Source: a virus
Length of the DNA stretch: 32,764 nt
Direction: 5' to 3' (one strand)
IMG/VR virus record: IMGVR_UViG_3300030406_002399
Coordinates: 1-32,764 of that record
Shown piece after piece: positions 9,901 through 16,769 of this stretch. Under the pieces are notes generated by a model. It saw only the letters and a list, made by a program, of their open reading frames with translations. It had not been told where the DNA came from and made no database searches. Within the stretch, counting starts at the first letter, position 1. Every line of letters starts with the position of its first letter. A program made the position numbers and the translations under genes.

Positions 9901-12900
9901 GACGCCTCGTAGTGGAGGGGACCGTGCAATGATGCGTCTCGTGATTAATAGAGCGAGACAAATATTAGCTGAGAACGGTATAAATATTAGTAATGCAGAT
10001 ATACAGGCATTGTTATGGTATGCAGAAAAAGATTTATTGGATGCATATGGTGTTAGAAAAGGTCAGGGACTAAAGAATGACTATGTAGATGGCGCTATAG
10101 CAGTATTAAGAGAGAGAGGTATAGAAAATGAAACGATCACAGAAGCACTCCCCCAGTCAGAGAGAAACAGACTCGATAGTGACACAAATACCGAGAGAAA
10201 GATTGAAGGAGTTTATAACCCAAATGATATCGTTACAGAAGAAAAAGCAGACACAGAACAAGAAGTAGAAGAATATGATGTATCTGAGGGTTTAACAGAA
10301 CAAGAGAAATTAGAACAACAAAAACTACAAGATGAGTTTGATAAGTTTAACAGGGTTATGTCTGCAGCTGTTAATCCAAACAAGTTAATTAACGTACCTT
10401 TAGCAGATCCAACTGAAAGTATATTTGGCAATAGATATTTTTACGGCACTGTTAAAGGCCCGCAGGGAAGAATGACCAATGTGGTTTTAACAGAGGGGTT
10501 TCACGAATATAAAGGAACAGATCAGGCAGGCAACCCCATTTATAGTGGTGAGGGATTAGCACATATTCTAGGTGAGCGCGGTAGAAAACCAAGCAGAAGA
10601 GATGAGTTATTAGTTCCCACAGAAGAAGGTAATTGGATAAAATATAAAGATGTTGAAACAGCTATATACGAAACATTAAAAGCATATAAGTATAAGAATG
10701 GTGTAAGGCAAAAATTTGACGGTAAATCAACTGATCTTGTTTTGTTATGGGATAAAGCAAGAATAGCTGGTAAAAACAAAGCTAATAAAACATTAGCACT
10801 AGTTTTAAAATATAAAAAAGATACATATTCACAACCAGTTTATGTAGTCAATACAACATTTTTAGAAGAATCTGATAGGCGTTTAGGAACGCAGCGTGTT
10901 AACTCAGTGGCCACCATGCCAACTTCGGATACGACACCACAATCAAATCAAATAGTTGAAGATATAGAAAAGAAAAGACTTAATATTCAATATAATAACT
11001 TAGCACCAGTTTTAGGTAGGATTGTATCTAAGGTTACATTTGGAAAAATAGAAAAAGAAAAAGCACAAAAAGAAGCAGAAAAAATATTAATTAAGTTTCA
11101 AGATGCTTTATTACCTGTAGGCGCTATGTTGGATGAGCTAAAGAAGAAGGGTTTTACAATAGCTGATGCTTTAGATACATATATGCAGGAAGAGTTATTT
11201 CATGGTGTAGCAGGAGCTAAAGTTGAGAAAATACAAAAAGAATTATTTGAACCATTAGCTGACACTATAAAAACTATAAATATATCAGAGCCTAAATTAA
11301 ATGAACTTAAAGGTATTAGTAACTTTTATATTAGGGCATCAGAGAGATATATCGATAAAAGATTGGCAGTTGCAGATGCCATCCTGTATGCAAGGCATGC
11401 CAAAGAAAGAAACGACTACATAAATAAAAATAAAGCTGGTGACAAGACAAAAGGCTCTGGTATGGCGAATAGTGAAGCTGATGCCATAATAAAATGGCTA
11501 TCCACGCTTGATTCTACTGAAGGTGGCAAGTTAGCTAAGATAGAGAATATATCTAGACAGATAATACAAAGCACTAACAGGCAAAGATTAGATAGTGGTT
11601 TGATATCAAAAGACTTATTAGATAATAACTTTAATTCTAAAGTATATAAATATTATGTGCCACTTAGAGGTGACATCGAATCTGAAGTTGAAACACAAGA
11701 AGATTTGATGGGCAAAACAAGAATGACCACCAATTTGTTTGGCGCAGCGGGTAAGGAAGACCGGTCCGCATTAGGACAAACCGATTATGCAGAAAATATA
11801 ATTGCATCTATGATGGCACAAAACCAAAGATCAATTGATCGTGGTGAGCGTAATAAAGTTGGTAGATCATTTTTAAATTTAATGAGAGGCATGGAGGAGC
11901 AACCTGATGGCACTTTTGCTATTAACGATCAATTAAGAGAACATATGAGTAAGATAGCTGTTTTCTTAGATGATATGCCTAAACAAGCAAGAGATGCACT
12001 AGATCCAAATACAATATTAACGCTAAAAGAAAATGGTGCAGAAGTTAAGGTTCACTTTAAAGATCAAAGAATAGGTCGTGCAATGAAGGGTCACATGACT
12101 CCAGAAAGCATGGGCAAGTTTACTAAAGCGCTTGGTAAAATGAATAAGTATTTATCTAGTATTAATACAACATATAACCCATCATTTGTTATTCCAAACT
12201 TCGCCAGAGACTTGCAAGCAGCTGGTGTGAACATGCAACAGTACGATCAAAAAGGGATGACGAAAGAAGTATTAACCAGTGCGTTACCAGCAGTAAAAGG
12301 AATAGTTGCTGTATTAAGAGGTGGTCAAGAAACCTTTTGGTCTAAAGAATATAATAAGTTTGTTGAAGCTGGTGGTAAAAATGCCACAAATCAGATGGGC
12401 GATCTTCAGGATCAGATTAATAATATTGGAGATATATTAGGAGATATATCTGATACAGGAATAAAGAAGAAGCTAGGTTTAAATAAAAATGGATTTACAA
12501 GAAACTTATTAAAAATATTAGATGACTATAACACAGCAGTTGAGAATGGTGTCAGAGTTGCAACATTCACTTCGTTAGTTAAGCGTGGCGTTACACCGGC
12601 CCGGGCTGCACAAGCGGCAAGGAACGTAACCGTGAACTTTGCGAAGGGTGGAGAAAATAAGACCCTAATGAACTCTTGGTATTTATTTTATAATGCATCA
12701 CTTCAGGGTTCAATGGCGCTTATTAATGCTGCCGCGAAGTCAAAGAAGGTGAGAAAAGTTTGGGGTGGTTTGGTTATCTACGGCATCATGCAAGATCAGA
12801 TCAATTCACTATTATCTGGCGATGAAGATGAAGATGGAATTAAAGATTATGATGAATTACCTAGATACGTTTTAGAGCATAATTTAATACTACCTACCTT

Positions 12901-13810
12901 TGGACTGGCAGATGATAAGTTTATAATGATACCTTTATCTTATGGTCTTAACTTGGCAGTTAACTTTGGTAGATCATTAAGTAGATCAGCTAGGGGAGAA
13001 TACACTGCAGGAGAAGCCAGTAGGTCTATCTTCGGCACTGCGTTTGAGAGTATTAGTCCGTTTGGTGGATTTGATAACATTTACAACCTTACAGCACCTA
13101 CAGTACTTGATCCTTTTGTCAGTTTGGCTATCAACGAGGATTATAAGGGAGATCCTATATACAAAGAAAGTCCTACATTCTCATCACGACCAACACCTGA
13201 TAGTCAAGCATACTGGTCTAATACTAGTTCCATAGCAAAAGGAATTGCAGACTCAATAAACAGTATTACTGGTGGAGATGCAGTAGAGAGTGGTTATATA
13301 GACTTTAGCCCTAATACATTAGAGTTCTGGTTTGATTACTTCGCTGGTGGCACGGGAGCTTTTGTACAAAGATCTTTTGAAGCTCCTGTCGCTATTTACG
13401 ATGCTTTGCAAGGGGACTTTGAAGGCGATATAATGAGAGCAGTTCCACTAGTTAGAAAGGTAGTAATAAGTCCTAGTGAAAGAGAAGATGTAGGAAACTA
13501 TTTAGAGAACAGACAAGACCTGTACACGATACTAGCTAGAATAGACCTAGCAAAGAAGTCAGGAGATGGATCAACTGTTAGAAGCCTATTCACAGAGTAC
13601 AGAGATCAGTTAAGGATAGCTGGAAGAATAAAGGCTATTGATAATGCAAGGAATAGATTATTACGGCAGATTAAAGAGATAGAAGCTAACCCACGAATAC
13701 CAGAAAAAACAAAGTTAAACCTAAAGAGAATCAGAAGACAAAAGATAAATGATCTGATGAAGCAAGGTCTTATATTAATGAGATCGGCAGGTTTTAAAAA
13801 GGCAGGATAA
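3977..13810 (+). CDS. Giant polyvalent ejection-type protein with zinc-peptidase motif
   Basis: 3277 residues, about 30% of the window and without a stop. Visible parts: a helical Gly/Ala-rich, membrane-active-looking region (about 115-300); HEVIH at residues 659-663 followed some 50 residues on by EEAIAEMYRAYADG, the HExxH...E layout of the metallopeptidase domain of phage/plasmid polyvalent proteins; a region from GFHASVKAYALHLG (about 952) to VGGDMRIDRVL; a region from VTHNIKPEALVRADKLGG (about 1119) that recurs in large polyvalent proteins; a helical domain around WFMRFFN (about 1865); a GLAHILGERG segment (about 2194) reminiscent of the nuclease-like domains at the ends of MuF-type proteins; and a conserved C-terminal block after about 2950. 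By position and size it probably is ejected with the DNA, as T7 gp16 or N4 virion RNA polymerase are. No RNA polymerase or lytic transglycosylase motif was recognised. Start follows the AAGG within the dyad at 3963-3974. Confidence 0.85.
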   Translation: MGTYNAFSRVTGRDYPFKIDGDTPTQTEMARINKILAQEEGLSTEAIEKDDGNLFTKNIGRGIDTIQQAYGSAIEGIGESTGLDFLKNYGASVVEENRKELEASQDAARQLDDINNVGSFFDYAGATLGSQVPQLGSTLAGSAAGFLVGGPAGAVVGGLAANLPFFYGSNREAQKEEVAKGNRIEVSEGAAALAALPQSVLDLIADRFLIGGFTGKLVGGGGLFTKGVKAGIKEIGRRGAIGATKGVVTEVPTEIGQQVLERLQAGKSLTNKEAIDEYKEVAAAAALIGGTVRSTGSIVAGSREKKLTKDEELNRDQANEALQTEQQIKNAENFLDNKALPAPTTSTAEVQDDTGVADLETEDNKVIDREKISAAELPFFQKYTKALDAVKKAGKVNPTIVRNAIREEGRKIPKVEVDGIIEEMSKRGEIKPVGKNKFEVMQDDLDTYKARASALKKKADQIIDEKKDIQKSIDEAPPIPAVDADPVTLETNRQRLEQKNLEYDNVVKQALLLEREAAKYIKERYGTTDVKGTTDQRVDVENPAKASSIIQDLTAKRSFDVADKRRLTDNYMSKRDVVMKKLSDRMKAIGLDDVVLRQENIITGNPNESPKEAVQKGQIYEGYFQTEEGKPTIALAMEIYDPNLTDAELESKIGSVLNHEVIHAIKRMGLFTAEEYQTLTNAVSKRKYVIMEDGKPSTRQYTYLDRAIRMNPDLTSEGQIEEAIAEMYRAYADGKIIVAGQPKTLLQKITKFIKSIFGAHEDAGFTDVDQIFENIGTTDQEKQIGRRKRDPESVMERQNSLLNTQASLSDQLTGDVKPKVRPSRTIPQRVKTAYKLFVQRADGQLLPLFVNAADPIPVGQFIEADFPTATFRGRPITGKGPNKKLGTESFYVPTKGAERTKGEAKRDTGTMVSISSEQERQKLIAEGYITEKTGRTELNPYGQVRAVAARPGFHASVKAYALHLGPEDLQVTKEEAKILTDLGMVIKPKEGKLFVKRRAEDQVFAKVSMADDVDYQEQIKDSGRTDINDRVPLGGSYVYTDGQANQDWLVGGDMRIDRVLSRQEAQAIAQSQGVRDLPYKAEVEEILGRKLSSELPADTKFSVKKAVTDDVATDDLLIVTHNIKPEALVRADKLGGIPMPSIAITKASLGFEGFGDISLIGNAKMATPSSVDQIYKRDAYTTRAPRPEMEATDDALKYIENLRDKLESELIQKYDLEPVGETKDALINAFGRNKPPRASLSDYREELTEDIMSLNQDYDPFTFAEIYLDQMTPILRLKYLNDVGAIDKVFQEEFKSPSFLPEEGNELIGRILNAATGFGFDLRNEMQFEYDEKSLRDWLLTERENAIEAVNKPYANKKIPLVLERVADFETGVRKTATLDNIVSIMRKRRGPAQEKGFELALTLGPLAARVTPRFKTLQEIKNSRDRINYKEFDKAKGDVQRAATVSEEALYNFLNNDLMLQRIVRNNPDGYTVDDVVNINGIPKKMLANILEKKSDFRYSISQVITDERKQKFIQRLEEIQRGAIPKPIIDLINETGRRIKAMPTEYFEIKPLRAVKLNEFVGALIPEETSAQVRQLLKRNMPDGKIVEYGESRTEKLMEFKDVMFSRKQLDPKLLNQSIIKNYKTDDNGNILTKAQLGDENPFVRSAPAGTVKLEDALQKLQDERGGAVYDINNAEDREAVSQIIAEEARVAMERDDSAIGWYDRTLKLAKKVIGVAHPEVDKSNPAYNPDNEAAFDFALSITSNGLAIIPNFKLATEQYEHWVENGTFKEEGKDAGMRKAFFAYNTMKETMSDAEITEFLNSDFTMGELKALPIIKELGITVSSTETVNTIVKGSQIFGSKIGGAFYQNVRGNYDALTMDRWFMRFFNRITGNPFKVIGENVLSDNKARLLRAVQTAEAQRNNFLINAIEDAKDEANLDIINDATAIELAAALDRQYQVAFSKTPVELREQKTELDLAAQSLNRNANTQVVETPRSGGDRAMMRLVINRARQILAENGINISNADIQALLWYAEKDLLDAYGVRKGQGLKNDYVDGAIAVLRERGIENETITEALPQSERNRLDSDTNTERKIEGVYNPNDIVTEEKADTEQEVEEYDVSEGLTEQEKLEQQKLQDEFDKFNRVMSAAVNPNKLINVPLADPTESIFGNRYFYGTVKGPQGRMTNVVLTEGFHEYKGTDQAGNPIYSGEGLAHILGERGRKPSRRDELLVPTEEGNWIKYKDVETAIYETLKAYKYKNGVRQKFDGKSTDLVLLWDKARIAGKNKANKTLALVLKYKKDTYSQPVYVVNTTFLEESDRRLGTQRVNSVATMPTSDTTPQSNQIVEDIEKKRLNIQYNNLAPVLGRIVSKVTFGKIEKEKAQKEAEKILIKFQDALLPVGAMLDELKKKGFTIADALDTYMQEELFHGVAGAKVEKIQKELFEPLADTIKTINISEPKLNELKGISNFYIRASERYIDKRLAVADAILYARHAKERNDYINKNKAGDKTKGSGMANSEADAIIKWLSTLDSTEGGKLAKIENISRQIIQSTNRQRLDSGLISKDLLDNNFNSKVYKYYVPLRGDIESEVETQEDLMGKTRMTTNLFGAAGKEDRSALGQTDYAENIIASMMAQNQRSIDRGERNKVGRSFLNLMRGMEEQPDGTFAINDQLREHMSKIAVFLDDMPKQARDALDPNTILTLKENGAEVKVHFKDQRIGRAMKGHMTPESMGKFTKALGKMNKYLSSINTTYNPSFVIPNFARDLQAAGVNMQQYDQKGMTKEVLTSALPAVKGIVAVLRGGQETFWSKEYNKFVEAGGKNATNQMGDLQDQINNIGDILGDISDTGIKKKLGLNKNGFTRNLLKILDDYNTAVENGVRVATFTSLVKRGVTPARAAQAARNVTVNFAKGGENKTLMNSWYLFYNASLQGSMALINAAAKSKKVRKVWGGLVIYGIMQDQINSLLSGDEDEDGIKDYDELPRYVLEHNLILPTFGLADDKFIMIPLSYGLNLAVNFGRSLSRSARGEYTAGEASRSIFGTAFESISPFGGFDNIYNLTAPTVLDPFVSLAINEDYKGDPIYKESPTFSSRPTPDSQAYWSNTSSIAKGIADSINSITGGDAVESGYIDFSPNTLEFWFDYFAGGTGAFVQRSFEAPVAIYDALQGDFEGDIMRAVPLVRKVVISPSEREDVGNYLENRQDLYTILARIDLAKKSGDGSTVRSLFTEYRDQLRIAGRIKAIDNARNRLLRQIKEIEANPRIPEKTKLNLKRIRRQKINDLMKQGLILMRSAGFKKAG

Positions 13811-13812
13811 AA

Positions 13813-13823
13813 GTTAACGTTAA
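13813..13823. promoter_or_regulatory. Dyad motif GTTAACGTTAA after giant gene
   Basis: Same repeat family. It sits two bases after the giant gene's TAA, between convergent transcription units. Read leftward it keeps the TTAACTTTTA tail of the minus-strand leaders but no start codon follows, so here it cannot be a translation leader. Confidence 0.4.
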
Positions 13824-13862
13824 TTTATAGCTAAAAGTTAGCGATATAACTGGTCATATGAA

Positions 13863-13923
13863 TGGCAGCGAATCGAGAAACCAGAACAGTTGACTAACCG
13901 AAGGCTTGTTTGACTGGCTGCCA
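13863..13923. other. Structured intergenic element with 7-bp terminal stem
   Basis: TGGCAGC at 13863-13869 pairs with GCTGCCA at 13917-13923, enclosing 47 bases that contain further short complementary segments (CCAG with CTGG, CAGT with ACTG). It lies between the convergent giant gene and the DUF3310 gene. At 61 nt and without a T-arm it does not fit a normal tRNA. It may terminate or stabilise the long late transcript; no T-run follows directly on either strand, so an ordinary intrinsic terminator is not clear. Confidence 0.35.
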
Positions 13924-13932
13924 CAAAACAAG

Positions 13933-14160
13933 TCATTGTTTCTTTTTTATATTCTTGATAAGTTCTTTTAGATACCATTGTGCTTTTTCTAAGTCTTCCA
14001 ATGGATTATTGCTGTTTTTATGCTCGTATCTCCATAAATATTTAAAGATACTGCCTTGTAGGTAATGTCTGTAACCATCTCCAAGTGCCGATTTGATTGC
14101 GTCTATGCACTCCACTCTGCCTTTACGATAGTGTTCTGGTCTATTTACTTTATCACTCAT
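13933..14160 (-). CDS. DUF3310 (SaV-like) protein
   Basis: 75 residues fully covering the DUF3310 family: VNRPEHYRKGRVECIDAI, then GYRHYLQGSIFKYLWRYEHK and DLEKAQWYLKELI. The HYxxG, ECIDAI and KYLWRY motifs are intact. The family is common in phage early regions; the C-terminal part of the T7 gp1.7 nucleotide kinase resembles it, but a small stand-alone copy like this has no proven activity. It is the last gene of a leftward cassette and its ATG overlaps the stop of the HNH gene (ATGA), which argues for coupled translation. Confidence 0.88.
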   Translation of the reverse strand: MSDKVNRPEHYRKGRVECIDAIKSALGDGYRHYLQGSIFKYLWRYEHKNSNNPLEDLEKAQWYLKELIKNIKKKQ

Positions 14161-14690
14161 TTTATTTTATGCTCCTTATGATGACAAGTAATGCAAAGCA
14201 AATCACATTTATCTATTTCTTGTTTTATCTTTTCCATAGAATGATTTTTACCTAGCATTCTTGATATGTTGTTAATTTTAGTGGTTGGGTCTTTGTGGTG
14301 AAAGTGCAAAATATCTGGGTTATCTTTATACCCACAAGAAGAGCAACCAACCTCCTTCTTGTATGCACGAATTTGTAACCTTTTTTCTGCTTTTCTTCTG
14401 GCATTTAATCTATTTGTAGCTTTGTCTTTTAACAGATCATCTGCTTCTTTTTTAATTTCAGGATCAATAAACCCCATAGATATAAAGTTCTTATCTCTAA
14501 AACTTTGTAGATACTCATTGAAGCCAGTTTCCTTTTCAAGCAACTCTGCTTTTTGTATAAGTTTTTTTGCAAAGTCTCTTAAACCTTTTGCTAAAGTGTT
14601 ATATCTGATTTGTTTGTCTATTTGTTTATTATTATATTTTTCTGGCTCTATTATGTAGCCACCATTATCGCACTTCATTACTATCTTCAT
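14157..14690 (-). CDS. HNH endonuclease-like protein
   Basis: 177 residues. The C-terminal 65 residues carry CSSCG (C116, C119), ILHFHHKDP (H129, H131, H132), a conserved Asn pair near 140, and CITCHHKEH (C166, C169, H170, H174). This is the zinc-stabilised HNH layout (CxxC...H-x-HH...N...CxxCH..H). The N-terminal half is helical and lysine-rich and may bind DNA. It could be a free-standing homing endonuclease, a nuclease helping packaging, or an early host-DNA nuclease; context (replication/recombination cassette, far from terminase) does not decide. Start: AGGA five to six bases before the ATG, within the end of the upstream gene. Confidence 0.78.
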   Translation of the reverse strand: MKIVMKCDNGGYIIEPEKYNNKQIDKQIRYNTLAKGLRDFAKKLIQKAELLEKETGFNEYLQSFRDKNFISMGFIDPEIKKEADDLLKDKATNRLNARRKAEKRLQIRAYKKEVGCSSCGYKDNPDILHFHHKDPTTKINNISRMLGKNHSMEKIKQEIDKCDLLCITCHHKEHKIK

Positions 14691-15109
14691 TTTATTCCTA
14701 TACCCTTAAAATCTTTTAAATCAAAGTGGCACATAGGTTCTTGGTCTTGCCAGTCATTTCTGTCAGATCGACCACCATGTTTAATCTGGTGATGACTAAA
14801 AAAATCAAGATAACCAGTTTTGTCTGTCCACGATACTATTAGTATTGATTTAGTATTTGTTTCTCTGGCAAGTCTTCTGGCTTCCATGACCTTTGCTAGA
14901 GATATTATATATGTTGGAAATGTCCCAAAAGTGTGCGTTCTAACTTTTACTTCTGCGAAGCCCACTGGGCTTTCGTCACGATACATCACATAATCTATTT
15001 TGTAGGACATTGGTAATTTGTAGGAAGCTACGTTCCAACAATCTGAAACGTAGCTTATAAGATTTTGTTCTGACCTTAGGTCGTTTGCATTTTCATACAT
15101 AGGTCGCAT
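14687..15109 (-). CDS. PD-(D/E)XK nuclease-like protein
   Basis: 140 residues. The core YKIDYVMYRDESPVGFAEVKVR gives Asp39, Glu53 and Lys55 with the spacing and hydrophobic beta-strands of a PD-(D/E)XK active site, and Glu14 in the first helix could complete it. A helix-strand tail with TKSILIVSW follows. In this cassette a role as a resolvase or repair nuclease in phage recombination is plausible, but substrate is unknown. The start is uncertain: ATG at 15109 has no Shine-Dalgarno and lies two bases after a dyad motif; a second in-frame ATG is at 15100. It overlaps the HNH gene by 4 bases. Confidence 0.65.
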   Translation of the reverse strand: MRPMYENANDLRSEQNLISYVSDCWNVASYKLPMSYKIDYVMYRDESPVGFAEVKVRTHTFGTFPTYIISLAKVMEARRLARETNTKSILIVSWTDKTGYLDFFSHHQIKHGGRSDRNDWQDQEPMCHFDLKDFKGIGIK

Positions 15110-15111
15110 AA

Positions 15112-15123
15112 GTTAACATTAAC
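15112..15123 (-). promoter_or_regulatory. Dyad motif GTTAATGTTAAC (minus strand)
   Basis: Member of the GTTAA-n-TTAAC family, overlapping the stop codon of the HTH gene and ending two bases before the start of the nuclease-like gene. Unlike the 15-17 bp distance at other starts, no Shine-Dalgarno lies between, so it may be an operator or a new leaderless start. Confidence 0.4.
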
Positions 15124-15343
15124 CTTTTTTGCTTTCTACCCAAGCGATTATATCTTCCTTTTTGTATAGAGTTTTAGTTTTGTTTTTTGATTTAATTATG
15201 CCATAACCTTTTGGGAAATTCTCCTCTGGGTTTTTTGCTAACTTTAAAACCATTTGCTTACTTATTGAAAGATATCTAGCAACACCATCTACAGTCAAAA
15301 AATCAGAAGAAATATCTGCATTATTTGTTGACTTCGTTGACAT
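15119..15343 (-). CDS. Small helix-turn-helix (MerR/excisionase-like) protein
   Basis: About 74 residues from the ATG at 15343, preceded by AGGAG at a good distance; an upstream in-frame start at 15376 would run deeper into the previous gene and lacks such a site. The sequence DFLTVDGVARYLSISKQMV, then a LYKKEDIIAWVESKK C terminus, matches the helix-turn-helix module of AlpA/Xis-type DNA-binding proteins (HTH_17-like). It could be a regulator of the cassette, or of the dyad motifs nearby. No integrase is present, so an excisionase role is unsupported. Confidence 0.75.
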   Translation of the reverse strand: MSTKSTNNADISSDFLTVDGVARYLSISKQMVLKLAKNPEENFPKGYGIIKSKNKTKTLYKKEDIIAWVESKKG

Positions 15344-15548
15344 TCTCACTCCTATCGTCTGGTGTACCATCTTCATTTAACTTAACCATGACAACCATAT
15401 ACCTTGACCCAACCCAGTCTTTGTGTAGATCTTGAGGTACATCATTTGGGTGTATTGTTAGCTTTATGTTAGTTCCATTCTTGTCTTGCATCATAGATGT
15501 TTTAACTGCTTCAAAACTAACACCCTCAATTTTCTTTTCTTCTTCCAT
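15321..15548 (-). CDS. Conserved phage protein of unknown function
   Basis: 75 residues. The central motif IKLTIHPNDVPQDLHKDWVG followed by SRYMVVMVKLNEDG looks like a small beta-rich domain that I associate with short proteins in phage replication/recombination cassettes; no activity can be assigned. The C terminus is acidic and Asn-rich. AGGAG precedes the ATG. It overlaps the HTH gene by 23 bases and follows the SSB-like gene, so is probably part of the same leftward transcript. Confidence 0.65.
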   Translation of the reverse strand: MEEEKKIEGVSFEAVKTSMMQDKNGTNIKLTIHPNDVPQDLHKDWVGSRYMVVMVKLNEDGTPDDRSENVNEVNK

Positions 15549-15559
15549 TTATCTCTCCT

Positions 15560-15880
15560 TTAGAATGGTATTGGATCGTCTATTTCATCATCAGATTTAT
15601 CTTCAGTAGTCTTTTGCTCTACCTTTTCTTTCTGATTATCTTTTCTTTCTTTTTCCATGTTGGCTATTATTCTCAAATAAGCATTGCCAGACTTGGCTAC
15701 TTTTTTCCAACCAACAAGATTAACTTTAGGTTGTTCTATTCCCTCTTGCTTTTGAGCTATGAGGTCATCAACAACTTCCATATCCAGTTCTAATATTCCA
15801 TTATAATCTGGACTTCTGTCACTTCTCTTTTGCTTTGCAACAAACAAAGCTCCAGTCGCACCATAGTTGTTTTCTTCCAT
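15560..15880 (-). CDS. SSB-like protein with acidic IPF tail
   Basis: 106 residues. The N-terminal region GALFVAKQKRSDRSPDYNG followed by a short beta-rich part (NLVGWKKVAKSGNAYLRII) resembles DUF736-like and other small OB-fold proteins. A charged linker (about residues 76-96) leads to the extreme C terminus DDEIDDPIPF, the acidic tip ending in IPF that single-stranded DNA-binding proteins use to recruit partners. I therefore infer ssDNA binding in replication or recombination. Its ATG overlaps the stop of the upstream annealing-protein candidate by one base (TAATG), coupling the two, which fits an SSB-annealase pair. Confidence 0.72.
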   Translation of the reverse strand: MEENNYGATGALFVAKQKRSDRSPDYNGILELDMEVVDDLIAQKQEGIEQPKVNLVGWKKVAKSGNAYLRIIANMEKERKDNQKEKVEQKTTEDKSDDEIDDPIPF

Positions 15881-16536
15881 TAATTTTCTCCTTGTTTAAT
15901 TTCTTTTGCTCTTTCTCTGAAAGCATCTTCTACTTCTTGATGTGCAATCTCAGACATTGCTTTCAGTTGTCGTAATGGCTCTGGATTATTTTTCCAATAT
16001 GCCACCAAATCCTCTCTGGTTTTTTGCACCTTTAAAAATGTCAAAAACATTTCTTTAATCATGGCAATCATCTTAGGATCTGGTTTATCACTTGTGCCTT
16101 TGTTAGGGTTGTCTGCTTCATCTATTTCAGCTTGAGAATAGAAGTCCCCATGAACACCAAGTAATTTTAATATGACACGATCTATAGCTCTCTTTTCTGC
16201 CATAGCAAATGGGTAAGTGCTTTGCTTTGCATAAGTCTTATAATTTTCTGGACTTACCTCTCCAATAGACCATGCAGTATTCTTTCCCTTGCCATCATCT
16301 ATATAGCCTTGAACAACCAAAGACACTATTTTCTTCTCAGTATCACTTTCAATAATCTTTGGTGGGTCAAACCACATACCAAGATGGGCAGATATTTTTT
16401 CTAATGCTTTGTGCTTAACAATCAAAACATTTTGATTTTGTGGCAACGACCAAACTGCACTAGATCTGTCTTTTAAATCAACAACCTCTCCCACTTCCTT
16501 GAGAAGTTTACTTAACTTTTCGTTTATTTCTGCCAT
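15880..16536 (-). CDS. Rad52/Sak-like ssDNA-annealing protein candidate
   Basis: About 218 residues. Conserved core AMAEKRAIDRVILKLLG around residues 111-127 followed by HGDFYSQAE matches a phage family often found with exonuclease and SSB genes; the helix AEKRAIDRVILK recalls the AxTDAxKRA helix of Rad52/Sak annealases. The N-terminal half (about 40-100) is beta-rich, also compatible. Assignment rests on that motif and on context: directly upstream of an SSB-like gene and downstream of a Cas4/RecB-like exonuclease. Start set at the ATG at 16536, which forms TAATG with the previous stop; a GTG five codons earlier (16551) is possible but poorly placed relative to the ribosome-binding sequence. 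Confidence 0.6.
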   Translation of the reverse strand: MAEINEKLSKLLKEVGEVVDLKDRSSAVWSLPQNQNVLIVKHKALEKISAHLGMWFDPPKIIESDTEKKIVSLVVQGYIDDGKGKNTAWSIGEVSPENYKTYAKQSTYPFAMAEKRAIDRVILKLLGVHGDFYSQAEIDEADNPNKGTSDKPDPKMIAMIKEMFLTFLKVQKTREDLVAYWKNNPEPLRQLKAMSEIAHQEVEDAFRERAKEIKQGEN

Positions 16537-16769
16537 TACAACTTCTTCCACTCCCTAATCTTATCTCTTATTTTTATAAATAATCTGATTAAGAAAAATG
16601 GTTTTTCGACTTTACCCTTACCAGTAGCTTCAGCTATATGCTCTGCAATAAGAGATCTGTCTTTTGGTCTTGTTGCAATTATCTTTGGTTTTAACTTTAC
16701 CAAACCACTTTTCTTGACTTTTCTTGTAACTTTTTTTGGACTAGCTTTGTCCGTTTTTTTATCAACCAT
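16536..16769 (-). CDS. Small lysine-rich basic protein
   Basis: About 77 residues from ATG at 16769, which has AGGA six bases upstream; a longer start at 16844 would overlap the exonuclease gene by over 80 bases. Very rich in Lys/Arg (KKVTRKVKKSGLVKLKPK), with an RPKDRSLIAEHIAEATGKG centre and a C-terminal aromatic-basic helix. No family recognised. The charge suggests nucleic-acid binding. It is wedged between the exonuclease and annealase genes with overlaps at both ends, so it probably belongs to the same recombination module. Confidence 0.6.
   Translation of the reverse strand: MVDKKTDKASPKKVTRKVKKSGLVKLKPKIIATRPKDRSLIAEHIAEATGKGKVEKPFFLIRLFIKIRDKIREWKKL

Noticed and set aside
13863-13923. 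tRNA
   Set aside because: The 7-bp acceptor-like stem spans only 61 nt and there is no T-loop consensus, D-arm or plausible anticodon arm.
15119-15343. Excisionase of a temperate phage
   Set aside because: Helix-turn-helix is clear but there is no integrase, attachment site or repressor in the window; a regulator is as likely.
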